From the NCBI GenBank assembly GCA_036171275.1, contig JAVHQT010000033.1, positions 1-47,131 of the forward strand: a DNA stretch of 47,131 bases. The letters are read 5' to 3'. The notes under the pieces are model-generated. The model did no database searches and was not told the origin of the DNA. It saw only the letters and a program-made list of their open reading frames with translations. Source of the DNA: PALSA-1006 sp036171275 (GTDB lineage: Bacteria; Pseudomonadota; Gammaproteobacteria; Burkholderiales; Gallionellaceae). The translations under genes and the position numbers were made by a program. Positions within the stretch are counted from its first letter, which is position 1. Each line of letters opens with the position of its first letter. Positions 43,190 to 47,131 of the stretch are shown in pieces.

Positions 43190-44332
43190 ATGGCGGATTA
43201 TCCTCAATCTAAGCTTGTAAAGTCAAAAGATTCGTACTTTCGCTGGCAGAGCAGTCTGTTTTATCGCAGTTTAGTGCGTGAGTTTTCAGTGACTGGCGCA
43301 TTGGTTTCCTCAATATTGCTGAGCATTATTGTCTTTACTCAGCTGATAAAATTATTGGGTGATTCGGTTAGCGGCATTCTCGCCGTTGAAGGCGTGCTCA
43401 CTTTAGTCGGTTTTGGCGTTCTCAATGCGCTACCGCTTGTGCTGTCCGTCAGCCTGTATCTGGCGGTTTTGCTTACCTTAACCCGCAGTTATCGGGATAG
43501 CGAAATGATTGTCTGGTTTTCTTCCGGCATTGGTTTAACGCGCTGGATTCGACCTGTTTTGGGCTTTTCGCTGCCGATTGTATTGTTGATTGCAGTGCTT
43601 AGCCTCGTGCTTGCGCCGTGGGCAAAACAAAAAACAGAAGAATTCAAAAGCCAATTGGATACGCGCGATGACGTATCCATGGCTAAGCCAGGGTTGTTTC
43701 GCGAGTCAAGTCAGGCAGATCGCGTGTTTTTTTTGGAAAACATTGATCCAAAAAATAATCGCGTTAGCAATATTTTTGTTCAATCAAACCAAAATGGCAA
43801 ACAAGACACCATGGTTGCCAAATTTGGATTGCAAGAAACGGATGCTGAGGGCAATCGTTACTTAGTGCTATTGAATGGCGCGCGTTATGAAGGGATTCCA
43901 GGTCAGGCTGATTATAAAATTGTTGAATTTGCACGCTACACGCTCAAAGTGGAAGCGGCAGAACTGAAAGCCCCCACGCCTACCTATAAAGAAACGCCCA
44001 CCCTCGAACTGCTTGCTAAGCCAACGCAATGGCACTTGTCTGAGCTGGCTTGGCGAATTGGTGCGCCAATCAGTGCGTTGATTCTGGTTTTATTGGCGAT
44101 TCCGCTGAGCTTTGTTAATCCACGAGCGGGGCGTTCGCTCAACTTGTTAATCGCCGTATTGTTGTACATGACCTACAACAATTTGCTGGGCGTCTCCGCC
44201 GCTTGGATTGGTCAAGGCAAAATCAACCCTAGTTTAGGACTGTGGGGTATTCACGCTATCATGTTGATTATATTGATAATTTTTTTTGCAAATCGACTTT
44301 TTGTATTTTCATGGAAGCGTTGGCGAGCATGA
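43190..44332 (+). CDS. lptF: LPS export permease LptF
   Basis: LptF and LptG form the transmembrane part of the LptB2FG transporter, which extracts LPS from the inner membrane. From the ATG at 43190 the protein has 380 residues. It shows the family start (FYRSLVREFSVTGALV), six predicted membrane helices in two groups of three flanking a periplasmic beta-jellyroll (about 135-275), and WRIGAPISALILVLLAIPLS in the fifth helix. The longer frame from 43130 would reach into pepA. It has slightly more N-terminal residues than typical, so a later start is possible. The stop overlaps lptG (ATGA). Confidence 0.93.
   Translation: MADYPQSKLVKSKDSYFRWQSSLFYRSLVREFSVTGALVSSILLSIIVFTQLIKLLGDSVSGILAVEGVLTLVGFGVLNALPLVLSVSLYLAVLLTLTRSYRDSEMIVWFSSGIGLTRWIRPVLGFSLPIVLLIAVLSLVLAPWAKQKTEEFKSQLDTRDDVSMAKPGLFRESSQADRVFFLENIDPKNNRVSNIFVQSNQNGKQDTMVAKFGLQETDAEGNRYLVLLNGARYEGIPGQADYKIVEFARYTLKVEAAELKAPTPTYKETPTLELLAKPTQWHLSELAWRIGAPISALILVLLAIPLSFVNPRAGRSLNLLIAVLLYMTYNNLLGVSAAWIGQGKINPSLGLWGIHAIMLIILIIFFANRLFVFSWKRWRA
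44264..44274 (+). repeat. TTGATTATATT motif, copy 6
   Basis: Exact 11-mer within the lptF coding sequence, where it encodes part of a Leu/Ile-rich membrane helix near the C-terminus; this copy may be a by-product of that coding. Confidence 0.4.
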
Positions 44333-45405
44333 ATTTACTGACCAAATATTTAGCCAAAGAAATTTATGCCAGCGTGGCATTGGTATTGGCTGGCTTGCTG
44401 ATGCTGTATTCCTTCATGGATTTAATCGAAGAATTAAACGATCTGGGAAAAGGTAATTACCGCATCACTGAGGTGTTGCTGTATGTCGCACTGATTATCC
44501 CAACGCATATTTATGAGCTTTTCCCCTTGGCAGCGCTGATCGGTTCGATATTTGCCATCGTACAAATGGCGAATAACTCTGAGTTGATGGTGTTTCGAAC
44601 CTCCGGTGTTTCACTGCCGCAAATGATTGGCGCCATGTTAAAAATTGGCTTGCCGCTACTGATAGTTTGTTTTGTTTTTGGCGAATTAATTGCCCCTCCC
44701 AGCGATCACTTGGCGCAAATTGTCAATCTAAAAGCAAAAAATGAGCAAATAACCATGCGCGAATTTCGCTCTGGCGTATGGGCAAAAGATGAGCAAAGCT
44801 TTGTCAACGTGCGCAATGTCCTGCCTGATACCTCCTTATTAAATATCAGCATTTATGAATTTGATCCGCAATATCGCCTTCGCTCCATTACTGCCGCTGA
44901 ACGCGCGCAGTATCAATCAGAAGATAAATGGCAGCTCGAAGGGGTCAAACAAACGCGCTTTAATAGCCAAGGAGCGCAAGTTTTTAATCAGTCGCAAATG
45001 GATTGGCATACCTCACTCAATCCGCGCTTATTGAACGTCTTATTACTATTGCCAGAAAAAATGTCTTCTTGGGATTTGTATCAATATACGCAACACCTGC
45101 GCGACAACCATCAAAAAACGGCGCGCTACGAAATTGCCTTGTGGAATAAGCTGGTTTATCCCGTGGCGGTGCTGATTATGATGCTACTCGCGTTGCCCTT
45201 TGCGAATTTTCAACGACGCGATGGGGGCGTCAGCAGCAAAATATTTTTAGGGATTGTGCTCGGATTAAGCTTTCATTTTGGCGGTCGACTTTTTTCTAAT
45301 TTGGGAGCGCTCAATGATTGGCAACCGATGCTCAGTGCCAGTGCGATGAGCTGGATTTATTTAACGATTGCGCTCGGGATTTTGTGGCGTTCAGAACGAA
45401 GGTAG
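44329..45405 (+). CDS. lptG: LPS export permease LptG
   Basis: Second membrane subunit of the LPS extractor. From the ATG at 44329 (overlapping the lptF stop by 4 bp) it has 358 residues: first helix region TKYLAKEIYASVALVLAGLL (split), a periplasmic domain (about 125-265), and three C-terminal helices with YPVAVLIMMLLALPFANF and GLSFHFGGRLFSNLGAL. An earlier ATG at 44311 would add six residues; the overlapping start is favoured as usual for lptFG. Last gene of the operon. Confidence 0.93.
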   Translation: MNLLTKYLAKEIYASVALVLAGLLMLYSFMDLIEELNDLGKGNYRITEVLLYVALIIPTHIYELFPLAALIGSIFAIVQMANNSELMVFRTSGVSLPQMIGAMLKIGLPLLIVCFVFGELIAPPSDHLAQIVNLKAKNEQITMREFRSGVWAKDEQSFVNVRNVLPDTSLLNISIYEFDPQYRLRSITAAERAQYQSEDKWQLEGVKQTRFNSQGAQVFNQSQMDWHTSLNPRLLNVLLLLPEKMSSWDLYQYTQHLRDNHQKTARYEIALWNKLVYPVAVLIMMLLALPFANFQRRDGGVSSKIFLGIVLGLSFHFGGRLFSNLGALNDWQPMLSASAMSWIYLTIALGILWRSERR

Positions 45406-45569
45406 GCTTGAAACCAGCCAATTCGATTTATTTTCGGGGTGTTCAAAGCGGGATTGAAAGGCAGCGCGTTCCTTTTTTCGTGAGCAGAAAAGTTAGGATT
45501 AGATGCTGAAAACGAAATAAATATCAAATAAATCAAGCACTTAAAGTTAGCCTTCGCCCAGAATCGCCT

Positions 45570-45618
45570 AAGTTTATCGAAGGGCTCCGAGCGAAGGGTT
45601 GCTTTAACCAGTACTGCT
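45570..45618. repeat. Dispersed intergenic repeat, copy D
   Basis: AAGTTTATCGAAGGGCTCCG, AGCGAAGGGTTGCTTTAACC and AGTACTGCTT follow the block order of copies A and B. CCTTCGC at 45551-45557 and GCGAAGG at 45591-45597 form an inverted repeat around it. CAAATAAATCA near 45524 is shared with copy B. It abuts the stop of the minus-strand outer-membrane gene. Confidence 0.6.
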
Positions 45619-46614
45619 TTAAAATGTTTGGCTAATTCCGACCGACACCGTCCAAGGCGCGGTTAATTGACCAGTAATAGGTTGGCCATCAACCCATGCA
45701 GGATCGGGATTGACGTATTGATAAATAGGCAGTTGCACAAAGCCGTACAGCCTAGTCTTGGTTGTGGCCGCAAAGCTCAGTCCGGGGCTAATGTTTAAAC
45801 TGTGTGAGCCAGAATGCGCATTCACCTTGCCGCCATTGCCCGTATCACGATCTTTTAAGTTTGCATTTAATTGCAGCAAGGCAGCTAACGAAGGCGAAAA
45901 TGAGTAATTCATACCGAAATCGACCGCTGTTTCATTGCCAGGGCGGTAGTCATCGCGGGTAATTGTCGCCGATTGCAGTTGACCGCTCAGAAACCAGCCG
46001 TATGACGAACCTTCGACTTGTTGATAATAAAATCCACCCAGAATCAGATCAGTACTGCCGCTACCGGGTTGCAGCCCACCTTCCGCAGCGCCATTCCCTG
46101 GAATGAATTCCCAATTCGACTGGCCGGTGGGCAGCTTTAATCCTAAACGAATGCCACTCCCCGACTTCCGATTGTTGGTAGCGAATTGATAGCTTCCCAT
46201 CAAGCGAATGTCGCCTAATTGACTGAACTGCCCCTGCTCAACCGTGCCGCCGCCAGCACCGTCCGACAGCGTGTGCGAGTGATCGCGGATCACCCAAGGT
46301 GCGGCAAGTGCGATGCTTAATTGCGAGTTAAGTGCAAAATCAATATCCAGATTTAAGCTTTGATTGAGGGTTCGCAAGTTTTCAACTTCGGTATCTGCTT
46401 GTCCGGTCGCCAGATCATTGCTCACTTTTGACGTGCCACTGCGCGGGGTATCGGCCTGACTATATGAATAGCGCACACCGACGCGCAAGCCTGGGTTCGT
46501 AATCAGTCCCTGCGTGTCCCAGTTTGTGTTCGTGGCGCAAAACGACGAGCCACAGGACGCATAGGCGTTGACGGTTGTCCCAACTAGGGCTGCAAAAAGC
46601 AATTTGGTTTTCAT
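45619..46614 (-). CDS. Putative outer-membrane beta-barrel protein
   Basis: The 331-residue protein has a signal peptide (1 to about 19, ending NAYA) and then SCGSSFCATNTNWDTQG, a short N-terminal plug with two cysteines. A long series of amphipathic strands and a terminal TVSVGISQTF with final Phe follow, the pattern recognised by the BAM machinery. The GLKLPTGQSN segment (near 156-165) is typical of channel proteins grouped with the phenol-degradation MetA family, though those names say little about substrate. It stands alone with a repeat-rich upstream region. No partner gene in the window hints at its job. Confidence 0.7.
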   Translation of the reverse strand: MKTKLLFAALVGTTVNAYASCGSSFCATNTNWDTQGLITNPGLRVGVRYSYSQADTPRSGTSKVSNDLATGQADTEVENLRTLNQSLNLDIDFALNSQLSIALAAPWVIRDHSHTLSDGAGGGTVEQGQFSQLGDIRLMGSYQFATNNRKSGSGIRLGLKLPTGQSNWEFIPGNGAAEGGLQPGSGSTDLILGGFYYQQVEGSSYGWFLSGQLQSATITRDDYRPGNETAVDFGMNYSFSPSLAALLQLNANLKDRDTGNGGKVNAHSGSHSLNISPGLSFAATTKTRLYGFVQLPIYQYVNPDPAWVDGQPITGQLTAPWTVSVGISQTF

Positions 46615-46763
46615 GGTGAAGCCACTCCGTTTCGGTAATTGATAGGGATAATTCTGCTTTGATTATAGTTAAACTTTTTGTCTGCCCCTGCGACATATTG
46701 CCGCACCGTTGCAGTTGACCGATAGACAGACCCAGCGCAATACCTTGACTGCCCAGCTGCAAA

Positions 46764-46865
46764 AATCGGACGATATTGGGCGGCCAATTGATGCGACAAT
46801 CGGAAGATATTAGGCGGCAAATTGATGCGACAATCGGACGATATTAGGCGGCAAATTGATGCGGC
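46764..46865. repeat. Three tandem 34-bp repeats
   Basis: Units at 46764-46797, 46798-46831 and 46832-46865, each starting AATCGGA(C/A)GATATT and ending AATTGATGCG(A/G)C. They differ at only a few positions. The unit is not a multiple of three, so it does not encode a regular peptide repeat. Confidence 0.9.
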
Positions 46866-46929
46866 GCGCAGCGCGAAAAGCCAAGCGGAATTAGATAATC
46901 AAACGCAAAGCGAAACAACGGCGCCCGTC

Positions 46930-46950
46930 CCTTCCCCGTCAGGGGGAAGG
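46930..46950. repeat. GC-rich palindrome
   Basis: CCTTCCCC (46930-46937) pairs with GGGGAAGG (46943-46950) around a short loop. Such CCTTCCCC/GGGGAAGG palindromes with flanking GGGTGGGG tracts are common dispersed intergenic elements in proteobacteria. Confidence 0.7.
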
Positions 46951-47014
46951 CTAGGATGGGGGTGGGGTAAAAATACGCACGAGCAAACTGACCCATCCCC
47001 ACCCTAACCCTCCC

Positions 47015-47080
47015 CTTGAAAGGGAGGGAACACAAGCTCCCTTGAAAGGGAGGGAACACAAGCTCCCTGAAAGGTGGGGA
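47015..47080. repeat. Tandem 26-bp repeat, two full units and part of a third
   Basis: CTTGAAAGGGAGGGAACACA plus AGCTCC at 47015-47040 is repeated exactly at 47041-47066. A diverged partial unit (CTGAAAGGTGGGGA) occupies 47067-47080. Confidence 0.9.
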
Positions 47081-47113
47081 ACGAACCCCATCACGCGCCA
47101 CCTTCAAGGATGG

Positions 47114-47131
47114 CGTCCCTTCCCCGTCAGG
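47114..47131. repeat. Direct repeat of the palindrome arm at the window edge
   Basis: CGTCCCTTCCCCGTCAGG at the end of the window is identical to 46926-46943, 188 bp to the left, so a second copy of the element begins here and is cut by the edge. Confidence 0.85.

Larger units (their letters stand above)
46615..47131. other. 517-bp repeat-rich region at the right edge, no gene seen
   Basis: No frame here has convincing coding character. The left third is the upstream region of the outer-membrane gene and includes TTGATTATAGT, close to the 11-mer motif. The rest is made of three 34-bp tandem units, a GC-rich palindrome, two and a half 26-bp units and, at the very end, a second copy of an 18-bp piece of the palindrome. 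The region continues beyond the window. Confidence 0.7.

Noticed and set aside
46460..46820. Minus-strand frames covering the outer-membrane gene start and the 34-bp repeats
   Set aside because: They run across the signal-peptide region of the real gene in other frames and through a repeat whose unit is not a multiple of three.
46764..47080. CRISPR array
   Set aside because: The repeats are directly adjacent with no unique spacers, and no cas genes are present.
1..47131. tRNA genes, insertion sequences, integrases or phage genes
   Set aside because: None could be recognised in the intergenic regions or among the coding frames.

Overview
The window looks like a chromosomal segment of a betaproteobacterium, probably near the Nitrosomonadales/Methylophilales/Neisseriales/Rhodocyclales grouping. 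The evidence is gene order: rpmH-rnpA-yidD-yidC-mnmE, mnmG-rsmG-parA-parB-atpIBEFHAGDC and glmU-glmS are the conserved 'near-origin' blocks of such genomes, and the glutamate-cysteine ligase is the ATP-grasp-like 'ferrooxidans' type. The assignment is from recognition of proteins and order only; no search was run.

Left part (1-9.9 kb): the last 37 codons of tatC overlap tatD. A convergent outer-membrane protein of unknown role follows, then minus-strand housekeeping genes: yggT-proC, spoT-rpoZ-gmk (stringent response and guanylate metabolism), the RNase P RNA gene rnpB, ppx-phoU (polyphosphate/phosphate control) and rpiA. Plus-strand ilvA comes next, in the place where many relatives carry dnaA and oriC.

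Middle part (11.6-29.9 kb): one dense plus-strand series. A sigma70-like promoter precedes rpmH, rnpA, yidD, yidC and mnmE, which run on with tiny gaps or overlaps into mnmG, rsmG, parAB and the complete F1Fo ATP synthase operon. A good intrinsic terminator follows atpC, then glmU-glmS (UDP-GlcNAc synthesis). Several starts here are TTG, and the window also holds two GTG starts.

Right part (30-46.6 kb) is more individual. An orphan ParA-like ATPase is followed by a membrane protein that looks like an ExeA-type ATPase with its nucleotide-binding half missing and a SPOR domain added. It converges on a chemoreceptor with two tandem 92-residue HAMP/linker repeats and a WEEF tail. Then come pyrE with a small coiled-coil DUF4124-type protein, xth, gshA, a tight three-gene operon (CHASE2 membrane protein, SH3 periplasmic protein, M48 metalloprotease), divergent pepA and lptFG, and a second outer-membrane barrel protein.

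Non-coding structure: a diverged intergenic repeat occurs at the 3' side of four minus-strand genes. An AT-rich 11-mer (TTGATTATATT) occurs six times. A GTTCCCACG/CGTGGGAAC palindrome lies between two convergent genes. The last 500 bp hold three 34-bp tandem repeats, a 26-bp tandem repeat and a long GC-rich palindrome. No tRNA, intact insertion sequence, CRISPR array or phage gene was seen. The best candidates for an undescribed system are the CHASE2-SH3-M48 operon and the ParA plus degenerate ExeA/SPOR pair beside the chemoreceptor.
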